In this document: positions 8,669-17,310 of the stretch, piece by piece
Layout: the number at the start of each line of letters is the position of its first letter
How positions within the stretch are numbered: the stretch's first letter is position 1
Assembly: GCA_018699955.1 (NCBI GenBank)
Contig: JABISG010000123.1
Location: forward strand, 1-64,000
Direction of reading: 5' to 3'
Length of the DNA stretch: 64,000 nt
Origin: Planctomycetaceae bacterium
GTDB lineage: Bacteria; Planctomycetota; Planctomycetia; Planctomycetales; Planctomycetaceae
The notes under the pieces: generated by a model
Database searches by the model: none
Told to the model about the DNA's origin: nothing
Seen by the model: only the letters and a program-made list of their open reading frames with translations
Made by a program: the position numbers and the translations under genes

Positions 8669-11343
8669 TGTCTACGCCATTAGTAATCGATGGCAGTAAA
8701 ATATCTGCTGAAAGTCCGCCTCATCTGGTGGGTGGGAAGGCGGCAAATCTGCGGCGGCTGCAGGAACTCGACCAGCCTGTCCCCCCGTTTTATGTCATCA
8801 CGATCGACAGCGCCACCATTACGAACGAATTGGAACAGGCCATTCGCGCAGCCCACTTGCGGTGTTTTGCAGGTGGAGGGACGGTGGCCGTGCGTTCGTC
8901 GGCGGTCGCCGAAGACGGCGCGAAGCACTCGTTCGCAGGCATGTATGACAGCGTACTCGGCGTGGGCGACATTGAAGATGTACTCTCCGCGATCAAACAG
9001 GTGTGGGCGTCGGCTTCCAGCCCGCGCGTCATCGCCTACCGTAAGCTTCATGGTTTGCCGCTCATCGACACCGGGATGGCCGTCATCGTGCAACGGATGA
9101 TCGACGCACGGCAATCGGGCGTCTGCTTCACGTGTGATCCAGCGACCGGATCACCGCACGAGATCGTCATCAACTCCCTTTTCGGAGTCGGCGAGGGTTT
9201 GGTTGGTCGGGGCTTTGCTGCAGATAGTTACACCGTTGCGAAGCAGACGATGAAAGTCACGCGCGAATTGGCCGAAAAGCAAACGCAGCTACTGCTTGTT
9301 GAAGAGCAGGGTGGACTGCAACAGCTGGAAGTGAACGAGGCCGATCGGCATTGTAGCTCACTCACCGATCAGCAGGTTCAGCAAGTGGCACGGGCAGCGC
9401 GGGAGATCGAGGACAGTTTCGGAAAACCGCAAGATATTGAATTCTGTTTTTCGCACGAGGGGGAACTGTTCATTCTGCAAACGCGTCCGGTGACGGGATT
9501 AGTCGATGAGAGAAACCCCACAGCGAGAAACCCGGTTTCTTCAAGAAACCGGGTTTCTGACACTCGCCCTTCGACAAGCAACCATGTTATCTGGGACAAC
9601 AGCAACATCATCGAGAGTTATTCCGGCGTCACCACGCCGATGACATTCAGCTTCATCCGGCGGGCCTACTCCATCGTTTATCACTGCTTCTCTGAAGTCA
9701 TGGGCATCTCGCCCCGCGCGGTGCACGAGCATCGCGATGCGTTCGACAACATGCTTGGCCTGTTTCGCGGGCGGGTGTACTACAACCTGAAAAACTGGTA
9801 TCGGCTGGTGCGCCTATTCCCCGGCTACAATTACAACAGCCGCTTCATGGAATCGATGATGGGGCTGAAGGAGCCGCTGTTTGTCGAGGAAGAGACGAAG
9901 CAGCCGAGCCGAATGCGCCGCTGGTTCGTCGATTTCCCCGCACTGCTGCGGCTATTGCTCCGCTCGGGTTGGAACTTCTTCCGCATTCGCACGATTGTCG
10001 AACGATTTCAGCAGCACTTCCACCTCCATTACGACGAGTGGTCGGAAATCGATTTCGATAGCATGCAACCGCACGAACTGATGTCGCTGCACGCGAAGAT
10101 GGAAGAGACGCTGCTTTGGAACTGGAAAGCCCCAATCATCAACGACTTCTACGTCATGGTGTTTTACGGCGTCCTCCGGAAAATGTGCGCGAGTTGGTGC
10201 GGTGATGAATCCGGCTCGCTACAGAACGGGCTGATTTGCGGCGAAGGCGGACTGCAAAGCGACGAGCCGGCGAAACTACTGATCCGCATGGCCGGCATCG
10301 CCCGGAACGATAATGCACTACGCACATTGATTCTCGACGAATCGGTGGAGTCGTTGCCCGTATTGATTGCCGGCGATTCGCGGTTCGGAGAGTTCAACGA
10401 GTTGATGGCTCGTTATCTCGACGACTATGGACTCCGCTGCGAAAACGAACTCAAGCTGGAAGCGTTTTCCTACCGGGAACAACCGCATCGGCTGTATCAG
10501 ATTGTCCGCAGCTACCTGTCGTGCGATGATGCGACAATGTGTGACGTTTCGGCGGTCGAGGCACGGGAACAAGAAGTCCGCGCCGATGCCGAGCAGCGTT
10601 GTCGCGAGGCCTTGTCGCAATCGCGAAGTTGGCTTCCGCGGCGGATGCTCTTCAAGCGGGTGCTACGCAACGCACGGCTGGGCGTCCGCAATCGCGAAAA
10701 CATGCGGTTTGCGCGGACTCGAATCTACGGCATTCTGCGGAGCATGTTGCGGTCCATCGGTCAGCAGCTGGCCGACGAAGGTGTGCTGGATGATCGCGAA
10801 GACGTCTTCTATCTCACCATTGACGAAGTGTGGGATTTCGTGCGCGGCACGGCCGTGTCCACCGATCTGCGCGGATTAGCCAACCTCCGCCGTTGTGAAT
10901 ACGACGCCTATCGCGAGGAAACCGTCCCGCCTCCCGACAGCCGATTTGAAACGTTCGGTATGGCCTACCATCGCAACCAATTCCGGAATGAGACGGCACC
11001 GACAGATGTGAGCAGCAATGGTTCGCTATCGGGAATCGGCTGTTGTCCCGGTGTCATCACCGGCAGCGTACAAGTCGTTCGCGAATTGTCGAATGGCGAC
11101 GGTTTTCGTGGCGACATTCTCGTCGCCGAGCGCACCGATCCTGGCTGGGTGCCGTTGTTCCCCGCGTTCAGCGGTATTCTCATCGAACGCGGCAGCGTGC
11201 TGTCGCATTCGGCCATCGTTGCGAGGGAGATGGGCATCCCGACCATCGTCGGTATCACCGGCCTCACCGATCAGCTGCGGACCGGGCAACAAATCAAGAT
11301 GGACGGTCGCGCCGGCACGATCGAAATCCTCACCAAAGATTGA
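8668..11343 (+). CDS. PEP synthase / rifampicin-phosphotransferase-like three-domain enzyme
   Basis: This 891-residue protein has three parts. Residues 1 to about 280 are a PPDK_N ATP-grasp domain (LVGGKAANLRRL, AVRSSAVAEDGAKHSFAGMY, SGVCFTCDPATGSPHEIVIN, ELFILQTRPV). Residues about 310-770 are a middle domain starting NSNIIESYSGVTTPMT, which parallels the substrate domain of rifampicin phosphotransferase. The last ~100 residues are the phosphohistidine domain with H847 in GSVLSHSAIVAREMG. True PEP synthase and PPDK carry a C-terminal PEP-binding barrel after the His domain; it is absent, which favours the RPH-like class (ATP gamma/beta chemistry on a small molecule). A palindromic repeat encodes residues ~287-297. 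ATG 8668 overlaps the UbiA stop by one base. Confidence 0.88.
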   Translation: MSTPLVIDGSKISAESPPHLVGGKAANLRRLQELDQPVPPFYVITIDSATITNELEQAIRAAHLRCFAGGGTVAVRSSAVAEDGAKHSFAGMYDSVLGVGDIEDVLSAIKQVWASASSPRVIAYRKLHGLPLIDTGMAVIVQRMIDARQSGVCFTCDPATGSPHEIVINSLFGVGEGLVGRGFAADSYTVAKQTMKVTRELAEKQTQLLLVEEQGGLQQLEVNEADRHCSSLTDQQVQQVARAAREIEDSFGKPQDIEFCFSHEGELFILQTRPVTGLVDERNPTARNPVSSRNRVSDTRPSTSNHVIWDNSNIIESYSGVTTPMTFSFIRRAYSIVYHCFSEVMGISPRAVHEHRDAFDNMLGLFRGRVYYNLKNWYRLVRLFPGYNYNSRFMESMMGLKEPLFVEEETKQPSRMRRWFVDFPALLRLLLRSGWNFFRIRTIVERFQQHFHLHYDEWSEIDFDSMQPHELMSLHAKMEETLLWNWKAPIINDFYVMVFYGVLRKMCASWCGDESGSLQNGLICGEGGLQSDEPAKLLIRMAGIARNDNALRTLILDESVESLPVLIAGDSRFGEFNELMARYLDDYGLRCENELKLEAFSYREQPHRLYQIVRSYLSCDDATMCDVSAVEAREQEVRADAEQRCREALSQSRSWLPRRMLFKRVLRNARLGVRNRENMRFARTRIYGILRSMLRSIGQQLADEGVLDDREDVFYLTIDEVWDFVRGTAVSTDLRGLANLRRCEYDAYREETVPPPDSRFETFGMAYHRNQFRNETAPTDVSSNGSLSGIGCCPGVITGSVQVVRELSNGDGFRGDILVAERTDPGWVPLFPAFSGILIERGSVLSHSAIVAREMGIPTIVGITGLTDQLRTGQQIKMDGRAGTIEILTKD
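9526..9558. repeat. Dispersed palindrome family B inside the phosphotransferase gene
   Basis: AGAAACCCGGTTTCT, the spacer TCA, and its exact reverse complement form a 15-bp perfect hairpin. The same sequence with two changes forms the hairpin at 40386-40420. Here it is translated in frame as NPVSSRNRVS in the linker after TRPV, the end of the ATP-grasp domain. Confidence 0.85.
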
Positions 11344-11367
11344 GCCGTCTTGAACGTCGCTTGCGGT

Positions 11368-12465
11368 TCAGCGAACTTCATCGACCTGGAAATGACAATA
11401 GAAAAATGCTTTGTCGCGCGAAAACAGTTCGGCCGACAGTTCCGGTAGCGGTTGAACTCGATCGACAAACTCTGCCGGACAAGAACGCGGCACGAGTGTA
11501 TTCCAATATGCGAGGCGTGCGCCCGGTTTGGCGACATTCAGCAGTTCGCCGTAGAGTCCACGCGATGCATCGTCGTTCACGTACTCGAAAATATCGGATA
11601 GGTTGAAGGCATCGAAGCCGTCAACGGCGTGCGCGACGGCCGCCTGTTCTATCGGCCCGTGAAATAATGTTAGCCGTTCGAGTCCGCTGCGGACTGCCTC
11701 GAAGTGCTCTCGCCGCAGGTAACGAGGCAGCGCCGTCCCAAAGTTGCCGGTGGCGATATACTGCAGATACGGATTGCAGTCGGTCGGCAACACGGTCAGC
11801 GCGTATCGGGCGCGCCGCATAATTCGATCAGAGACTGAGCCTTCCACATAGCGAAAGAATTCCGGATCACGTCCCAGACGGCCCATCAGAAACCGACTGA
11901 AGAAAACGCGAAACAACAGCCGCCATCGCCAGTTGTTCCAGGAGTCGTTCCAGAACGCCTCACGTGTCGCCGCGTCCTTCGGTTCCAACAGTTGTGCAAT
12001 TCGCTTACGCGAATGAATCAACGGCAGCACCCGCGTGCGGAACATCCGGAAATAGTCTTCGAACTTTCCTTTGTGGATGATCCCAACGGCAACATGCTGC
12101 GAATGGGCTGCCCAAAATCCACGTGACTCACGCGACAAGTCGCTTTCCAGTGACGCATAAGTCGCCAGACGATCATCGGCCGCTTGAACGCCGAGAAACG
12201 CCAACAATTCCTCGTATTCGAGTTGTCGAAACGCGGCACAGCGCAATTCCAGGCAGGCGAGTTGGGCAGTACTTAAATCAGCCGCAACAACTTCCGCCCC
12301 CTGAGCCAACAGCGCCAACGAATTGTCGCCAGCCGATGCAATTGAAAGCACCCGCGAACCGGGTCGAGGCCGAAGCGCCGCCACAAGAATGTCGGCATCT
12401 TCCCAGCAGTTCGCATAACGGACAAAGTCGAATGTCGTTCGGTGTTGAATCTGATCGTGTTCCAT
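11368..12465 (-). CDS. BtaA/DUF3419-family 3-amino-3-carboxypropyl transferase
   Basis: The 365-residue protein matches the DUF3419 family, whose characterised member BtaA moves the 3-amino-3-carboxypropyl group of SAM onto diacylglycerol to start betaine-lipid (DGTS) synthesis. Visible family features are FDFVRYANCWEDADILVAAL, the SAM-site segment VLSIASAGDNSLALLAQGAE, VVAADLSTAQLACLELRCAA, and DCNPYLQYIATGNFG followed by LPRYLRREHFEAVR. The ATG at 12465 shares one base with the stop of the methyltransferase upstream (TGATG), so the two are coupled. Family confidence is high; diacylglycerol as the acceptor is inferred, since not every DUF3419 member is BtaA. Confidence 0.82.
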   Translation of the reverse strand: MEHDQIQHRTTFDFVRYANCWEDADILVAALRPRPGSRVLSIASAGDNSLALLAQGAEVVAADLSTAQLACLELRCAAFRQLEYEELLAFLGVQAADDRLATYASLESDLSRESRGFWAAHSQHVAVGIIHKGKFEDYFRMFRTRVLPLIHSRKRIAQLLEPKDAATREAFWNDSWNNWRWRLLFRVFFSRFLMGRLGRDPEFFRYVEGSVSDRIMRRARYALTVLPTDCNPYLQYIATGNFGTALPRYLRREHFEAVRSGLERLTLFHGPIEQAAVAHAVDGFDAFNLSDIFEYVNDDASRGLYGELLNVAKPGARLAYWNTLVPRSCPAEFVDRVQPLPELSAELFSRDKAFFYCHFQVDEVR

Positions 12466-13079
12466 CAGATACGCCGGATGATGCAGAACCAAGCCAGCGG
12501 ACCGCCCTTCGTGAATTCGGATCCGGTCAAATCAGGGCGATCTTCAAAGCGGGCTTCGGTGATCGACTCCACCTCCCAGCCGGTTGCGAAAGTGGCACGA
12601 ATTTCATCTTGTGTCAGCCGCTTCGGTCCACCGGACCCCGGTTCTTTGTCGCTGAAGCAAAGCAGAAACAGGCGCCCACCCGATTTGGTTACGGCCGACA
12701 ACTCTCGGATATACGCGGGCCGGTGCTCAATCGCAAAGACGTGAAACAGGCCGCAGTCGATGACGCTGTCGAATTGCCCGTCGAGTTCAGAGAGTTGCAG
12801 GGCATCTTTGACGAGGAAGGAAACATCAAGGTTCCGTGAAGTCGCCTTGGCGCGGGCGCGTTCGATAGCCACTTCCACGAAGTCTACGCCTACAACCTCC
12901 TGCCCGCGCTCGGCGAAGAAGAGGGCGTTGTCGCCGGTGCCGCATCCCGCATCGAGCACACGACCACTGATCAAATCGGCGACATCAACAAACTGTTGGC
13001 GTGGTTTGTAGATTTCCCAGGGAGGTACGGTCTCATACGCCGCCGCAAAACGCTGCTTCGGCGGAAGTTTCTCGGCCAT
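12465..13079 (-). CDS. Class I SAM-dependent methyltransferase
   Basis: A 204-residue Rossmann methyltransferase. Motif I is VLDAGCGTGDNALFFAERG, the acidic end of strand 2 is VVGVDFVEVAIERARAKA, and motif IV is FDSVIDCGLFHVF. The N-terminal PKQRFAAAYETVPPWEIYKP resembles the thiopurine-methyltransferase-like group. It overlaps the BtaA-like gene by one base and is about the size of BtaB, the N-methyltransferase that turns the BtaA product into DGTS, so a BtaB-like role is a reasonable guess from context only. It lies 48 bp downstream of the sulfatase, on the same strand. The ATG at 13079 is the only good start. Confidence 0.85.
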   Translation of the reverse strand: MAEKLPPKQRFAAAYETVPPWEIYKPRQQFVDVADLISGRVLDAGCGTGDNALFFAERGQEVVGVDFVEVAIERARAKATSRNLDVSFLVKDALQLSELDGQFDSVIDCGLFHVFAIEHRPAYIRELSAVTKSGGRLFLLCFSDKEPGSGGPKRLTQDEIRATFATGWEVESITEARFEDRPDLTGSEFTKGGPLAWFCIIRRI

Positions 13080-13127
13080 CTTGTGATTCCATGTCGTCGG
13101 TGGTAGTTCCAGGTGTGGCCATCCGAG

Positions 13128-14624
13128 TTACTCGATCCCAACCGTTTTCTTAAAGGCGGCAAGCTGCGGATCGTTGGTCGTCTGCATGTGCTGCAATAGT
13201 TCGGCGGTTAACGAGTAGACATGATGCTTCATTTTCGGATCTGCGATCAAGTTGTGCAGAGCATCGGGGTCTTGCTGGTAATCGTAAAACTCCATTGGTA
13301 CGCGGTAGGCGAAGTGCTTCACGCGGGCAGCGATCTTGGGATCGGATTTTGCCGCCGCCACCATCGCCCGCCACGTCAGGCCAGCCTGAGACTCATTCTT
13401 GAACGTCGTCTTTCCGTCCGACCAGCCGTTCCAGATCAAGCCGTAACGTGCCGTCTGCACCGAACGCATTGGGTAGGATCGCTTGGATGCGATGGTGTTG
13501 AGATGCGTGTAGACGTATTCGCGATCCGCTTGTGCCTGTCCCTTGAGAACCGTCAGGAAACTGTTGCCGTCCATTCCCTTCATTGGTTCGATGTGTAGCG
13601 CATCAAAAATTGTGGGCGCAAAATCGACGCCGGCGATCAAATGCTTCGTGTCGTGCGACCCCGCTTTCACAACGCCGGGCCAACGCACAATCCACGGCGT
13701 TCGCGTCGAATTTCGCCACACGTTTGTCTTGGCGAAGGGGACGGCAATTCCGTGATCCGACTTGCACATCACGATCGTGTTGTCGGCAAAGCCGGCGGAG
13801 TTCAAACTGGCAAGAATCACACCAACAACATCGTCGGCGCGCCGAACCGAGCTGTAGTACTGCGCAATCTCCTCGCGAATCGGCGGTAGATCGGGCAGGA
13901 ACGCCGGCACGACGATTTCGTCGGGTTGGTAGATTCTGGAGGGCGCCGGGTAAGGGCCGCGCTGTCTCTGGCGTTTGTTATTGGCCTTCTTCTTGCCAGC
14001 CTGTGGCGATGCAACTTTCCGTTTGTCGGCCGGCTTTCGATTGTCAAATGGTCGGTGGGGATCGTGAGCGTTGACCATGAAGAAGAACGGCTGCTTGGAC
14101 TCTTTCGCCTTCTCGAAGAACTCGCCGGCAAACTTCTGATACAGAACGGCGCTGCGGCCGTTCTTCATTTCGTTCCGGCCACGTTTGTAGTCGAATGCCT
14201 GCTTGCGAGAGGGAACAACATGCTCGGTCTTGCCGAGGATGCCGGTGAGATAGCCGTTGGCCTTCAACGTTTCCGGCAGTGTGGGAACACTGCGGTTGAT
14301 GGTGTTGAATCCCAAGGCTCCGCTGTTGTGTGGGTAGCGGCCGGTCATCCAGGCGGCACGCGTCGGTTGGCAGATGGCAATGGTCACATGGGCATGTTCA
14401 AACCGCATGCCTTCGCTCGCCAGCCGATCGATGTTCGGCGTCGTGTCGGGAACCTTCGCTCCGAATGCTCCCACCGAATCCCAGTTCATATCATCGAGCG
14501 TAATGAACAGCACGTTGAGTTGCTCGGCGGCGGTACCCGATGTGGCAATGAACCACAGCCCGGCGGCGAGAATTCCAATCCACATTCGCATCATGGGAGA
14601 CTTGTCCTTACTTGTTGTTCTCAT
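13128..14624 (-). CDS. Secreted type I sulfatase
   Basis: This 498-residue hydrolase removes sulfate esters, probably from polysaccharides, outside the cytoplasm. A signal peptide (MMRMWIGILAAGLWFIATSG, cut near TAA-EQ) precedes the catalytic start NVLFITLDDMNWDSVGAFG with metal-binding D44-D45. C85 in CQPTRAAWMTGR is the residue that must be oxidised to formylglycine. Further features are HDPHRPFD and CKSDHGIAVPFAKTNVWRNS. A separate maturase is needed and is not in the window. Starts: ATG 14624 is used; ATG 14594, right at the signal peptide, is equally possible, and GTG 14642 less so. It heads a likely operon with the methyltransferase and BtaA-like gene. Confidence 0.93.
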   Translation of the reverse strand: MRTTSKDKSPMMRMWIGILAAGLWFIATSGTAAEQLNVLFITLDDMNWDSVGAFGAKVPDTTPNIDRLASEGMRFEHAHVTIAICQPTRAAWMTGRYPHNSGALGFNTINRSVPTLPETLKANGYLTGILGKTEHVVPSRKQAFDYKRGRNEMKNGRSAVLYQKFAGEFFEKAKESKQPFFFMVNAHDPHRPFDNRKPADKRKVASPQAGKKKANNKRQRQRGPYPAPSRIYQPDEIVVPAFLPDLPPIREEIAQYYSSVRRADDVVGVILASLNSAGFADNTIVMCKSDHGIAVPFAKTNVWRNSTRTPWIVRWPGVVKAGSHDTKHLIAGVDFAPTIFDALHIEPMKGMDGNSFLTVLKGQAQADREYVYTHLNTIASKRSYPMRSVQTARYGLIWNGWSDGKTTFKNESQAGLTWRAMVAAAKSDPKIAARVKHFAYRVPMEFYDYQQDPDALHNLIADPKMKHHVYSLTAELLQHMQTTNDPQLAAFKKTVGIE

Positions 14625-14699
14625 TGCGCTTGTTTCAATCACCGAGGTTACGTTTGTCTTCCAATATACTCGAATTGCAATCCGCCATCAGCCAAAAAA

Positions 14700-14728
14700 T
14701 TGCCAAACGTGTTTCCAATGATTAAACT
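14700..14728 (+). promoter_or_regulatory. Candidate sigma70-type promoter for the small gene at 14788
   Basis: TTGCCA (14700-14705) and TAAACT (14723-14728) are separated by 17 bp in the AT-rich gap between divergent genes. Five and four of six bases match the consensus. Prediction only. Confidence 0.3.
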
Positions 14729-14787
14729 GAATCGACAGAAAGTACCGGGCGAATAGGAACGCCCGCCTTTGCAACGAGGAGAGCGAA

Positions 14788-14979
14788 ATGGCAGATCGGA
14801 ACGAAGAACAGGCCGTTGAATTGGTTGGGACCGTTCTCGATGAATTGGGGCGTCACGCGATTGCCTCACAGTCGGCTGAGAAACTCCGCTTCGATAGCAG
14901 TTTGACTGATTCCGGCCAGCACCCCCGGCTTTCACCAGTTGAGCGGGAAAAAATGCTGCGTCAGCTTTCGGTGGAATGA
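14788..14979 (+). CDS. Small hypothetical protein, 63 residues
   Basis: A short gene with a strong ribosome binding site (GAGGAG 8-9 bases before the ATG), which is the main reason to accept it. The product is hydrophilic and probably helical (EEQAVELVGTVLDELGRHAI, LSPVEREKMLRQLSVE), has no signal or membrane segment, and matches no family I recognise. It is divergent from the sulfatase and convergent with the glycosyltransferase at 15010, so it is likely transcribed alone. Confidence 0.5.
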   Translation: MADRNEEQAVELVGTVLDELGRHAIASQSAEKLRFDSSLTDSGQHPRLSPVEREKMLRQLSVE

Positions 14980-15009
14980 ATGCTTCGGCAAACGGTATCG
15001 CCGTGGCTT

Positions 15010-17310
15010 CTACTGTTCCACCTCGTACACCTGACCGACGATGAATAATCGTCGGCCATTCACTTCAGGCAGCAACTTCGCACCCCATTCTGCAAGTTCC
15101 CTTCGTTCCTTTTCGGAAAAGTCAGGGCGGACGTTGTAAATCATCAACTGCTCGCCGCTGGGTAAAGCGATCTGCCGTGGCTGAAATCTCTGTTGCTGAG
15201 GGGTATCAGTCATCGACAATTCAACAGCCAACGTCGTCGGCGGATTGAGAATGCCACGATCGACGAGAGCGGAAAAACGCTCGGGGGTTACGAACTTCGT
15301 GTACCCGTAGGTCGTGCGATACCGGTGAATCTCCTGCCAGTTGACGAACAAGTGCGTGATGTTCCCGTCACGAAAACGTTGGCGAATGTCGCTGGCCGAC
15401 CATAGTTCAAAAATCGAATGGTCGAACACCGTGTTATACACCAACAGAAATTCGGCATCGAAGACTTGCGCTTCGCCCACCATCAACACTCGCGAATTGG
15501 TGGGCAACTCGTTGTTCAAGAAGGCGATGCCAGGGGGAGGCTGTTGAGCGTGTTTGATGTCGGCCAGGAAAGCGTTGTTGCCCGCCGCACCGGAAATTAT
15601 GAATGCGAGATTGAACAGCACCGCTGCCGCGATACCGCAACCTGAGACGATTCGCCACGACTTGCCGCGAATCGATGCCGCCCCCATGCCTGCCAGCACG
15701 GCGATGACCGGCGTCATTGGCACCCAAAAACGATCGATGCGATGCGTCAACACCCACCAGGTGGCGAATAGCCAGAGCAGGTAAAGCCAGAGATAGCGAT
15801 CCATCTGTCGGCGACGAAACAGCAACAGCGACAATGGAGCCAACCCGAACAACAGTGGCGTCAACCAGTCGTTTCCGGCAGTCACTTCGAGCATGCTCTG
15901 CGGCAGATCGGTGTAGTTGGACGGCGAATGACCGGCACGCCATTTGGTGTTGAGTGTTTCGTCCCAGTCGTGGCCGCCGAACAGCGTGTACATCAGCGGA
16001 TAGACGGGGTTTCGCGTTTCCACCAGATTCTTGACGAGCCACGGGCCGATGGTCACCGTCGTTCCTAGCAGGAACAAAGCCGTAATACGCACGGCAATTC
16101 GCCGTCGCTTTTCCGCCGGCAACTGCAGCGCGAAGGGGACGGCATAGGTCGCGGCAAACAACGGCACGACGACCGAGACCACGCCAGTGTACTTGCACGC
16201 CATCGCGCAACCTGAAAGCAATCCGCACAAGAAGAATTGTCGGCTGGCGAGCGATGGTTCGTCGCGTAGTTTTTCAACGGCGATCGCAAAGGCCAGTAGC
16301 GAGACAAACAGAAAAAACGTCAGTCCGCCTTCAGCGTAGGCAATGGTTGAGATGCGGAACGTCCACGGCATCGTGAGGTAAACCAGCGCGGCCAGCCATC
16401 CAGCTTTCGGGCTGAACCACCGTCGCCCTGCCGCATAAACGGCCAACCCAGTCAGCGGTCCGAAGCACATCAACACCGTCTTTCCCACCAACGCGCCGCG
16501 GAACCAGTCGCCGCGTAGCGTCATCGACAGCAGGCTGAGCATTTCGGTGAAAAAGGGGAAACTTGTATAAACGTTGTGAGGCAGGAAGGTGATCTGGCCA
16601 GCTTGGTAATACTCCTTCGGACCTTGCAGGTGGTATTCCCGCACATCGAAATCGGATGACGGAAGCATTGCCCCCAGCAACATCGCCAGCAAGAACGGCG
16701 CGATGGGAATGATGCTCAGGCCGAGCGTGACCATGCGGCCGACAAGCGGTTTGGAAATCGCCGATGGTGGGCCGTTCTCAATCCCGGCCGGTTGAGTGCG
16801 TCTCCATGTTTGCAGCCGCAGCCACGATTCCACAGCAACGGCAGCGAGAATGAAGGTCGCAAAGAACTCGGCGCTCAATCTTCCCGCCAATCCACAACAC
16901 AAAGTCAGCAGCGATAAAGTTGCCAGCCCCAACGCGAATGCAAAAACTGTGCGTTCGGCACACCGTGATTGAAAGGGGATTCGGAGTAGCCGCAAACAGA
17001 GATGCCCGATTCCCCAAGCGCCGGCGAGAATGATCGCCGCCGTCATCATCAAATCGAGCCGCTGTGGGAAGAACGACCAACCGGACGGCGGCGCAGCGGC
17101 ATCGGCCGGTGGATCGACCAGATCGAGCAGGCGAAACGGCACCTGCGGCCAGAACTCGAAGCGGCGATACGTCGGATTGTTCGGCGGTGTCTGGCAATAG
17201 AAGAAGGCCAGAAATCCGATCAACCAAACAATGGCAATCGTCGAATGCCATTTGGCGAAACGGTGATCGGCTTGCGGCGCATCCGCTGCTGTTTCTCCTT
17301 CAACGCTCAC
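15010..17310 (-). CDS. Membrane glycosyltransferase, PMT/ArnT (GT39/GT83)-like
   Basis: A 766-residue polytopic membrane protein with about a dozen hydrophobic helices from residue 25 to about 590, then a soluble C-terminal part. The first periplasmic loop (SSDFDVREYHLQGPKEYYQA) has the acidic residues expected for lipid-phosphate-sugar glycosyltransferases, and AGRRWFSPKAGWLAALVYLT with YAEGGLTFFLFVSLLA is typical of the PMT_2 group. It probably moves a sugar from a polyprenyl-phosphate donor to an envelope acceptor. GTG 17310 is the start: it overlaps the nadC stop by 11 bp and no later Met would keep the first helix. Confidence 0.75.
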   Translation of the reverse strand: MSVEGETAADAPQADHRFAKWHSTIAIVWLIGFLAFFYCQTPPNNPTYRRFEFWPQVPFRLLDLVDPPADAAAPPSGWSFFPQRLDLMMTAAIILAGAWGIGHLCLRLLRIPFQSRCAERTVFAFALGLATLSLLTLCCGLAGRLSAEFFATFILAAVAVESWLRLQTWRRTQPAGIENGPPSAISKPLVGRMVTLGLSIIPIAPFLLAMLLGAMLPSSDFDVREYHLQGPKEYYQAGQITFLPHNVYTSFPFFTEMLSLLSMTLRGDWFRGALVGKTVLMCFGPLTGLAVYAAGRRWFSPKAGWLAALVYLTMPWTFRISTIAYAEGGLTFFLFVSLLAFAIAVEKLRDEPSLASRQFFLCGLLSGCAMACKYTGVVSVVVPLFAATYAVPFALQLPAEKRRRIAVRITALFLLGTTVTIGPWLVKNLVETRNPVYPLMYTLFGGHDWDETLNTKWRAGHSPSNYTDLPQSMLEVTAGNDWLTPLLFGLAPLSLLLFRRRQMDRYLWLYLLWLFATWWVLTHRIDRFWVPMTPVIAVLAGMGAASIRGKSWRIVSGCGIAAAVLFNLAFIISGAAGNNAFLADIKHAQQPPPGIAFLNNELPTNSRVLMVGEAQVFDAEFLLVYNTVFDHSIFELWSASDIRQRFRDGNITHLFVNWQEIHRYRTTYGYTKFVTPERFSALVDRGILNPPTTLAVELSMTDTPQQQRFQPRQIALPSGEQLMIYNVRPDFSEKERRELAEWGAKLLPEVNGRRLFIVGQVYEVEQ

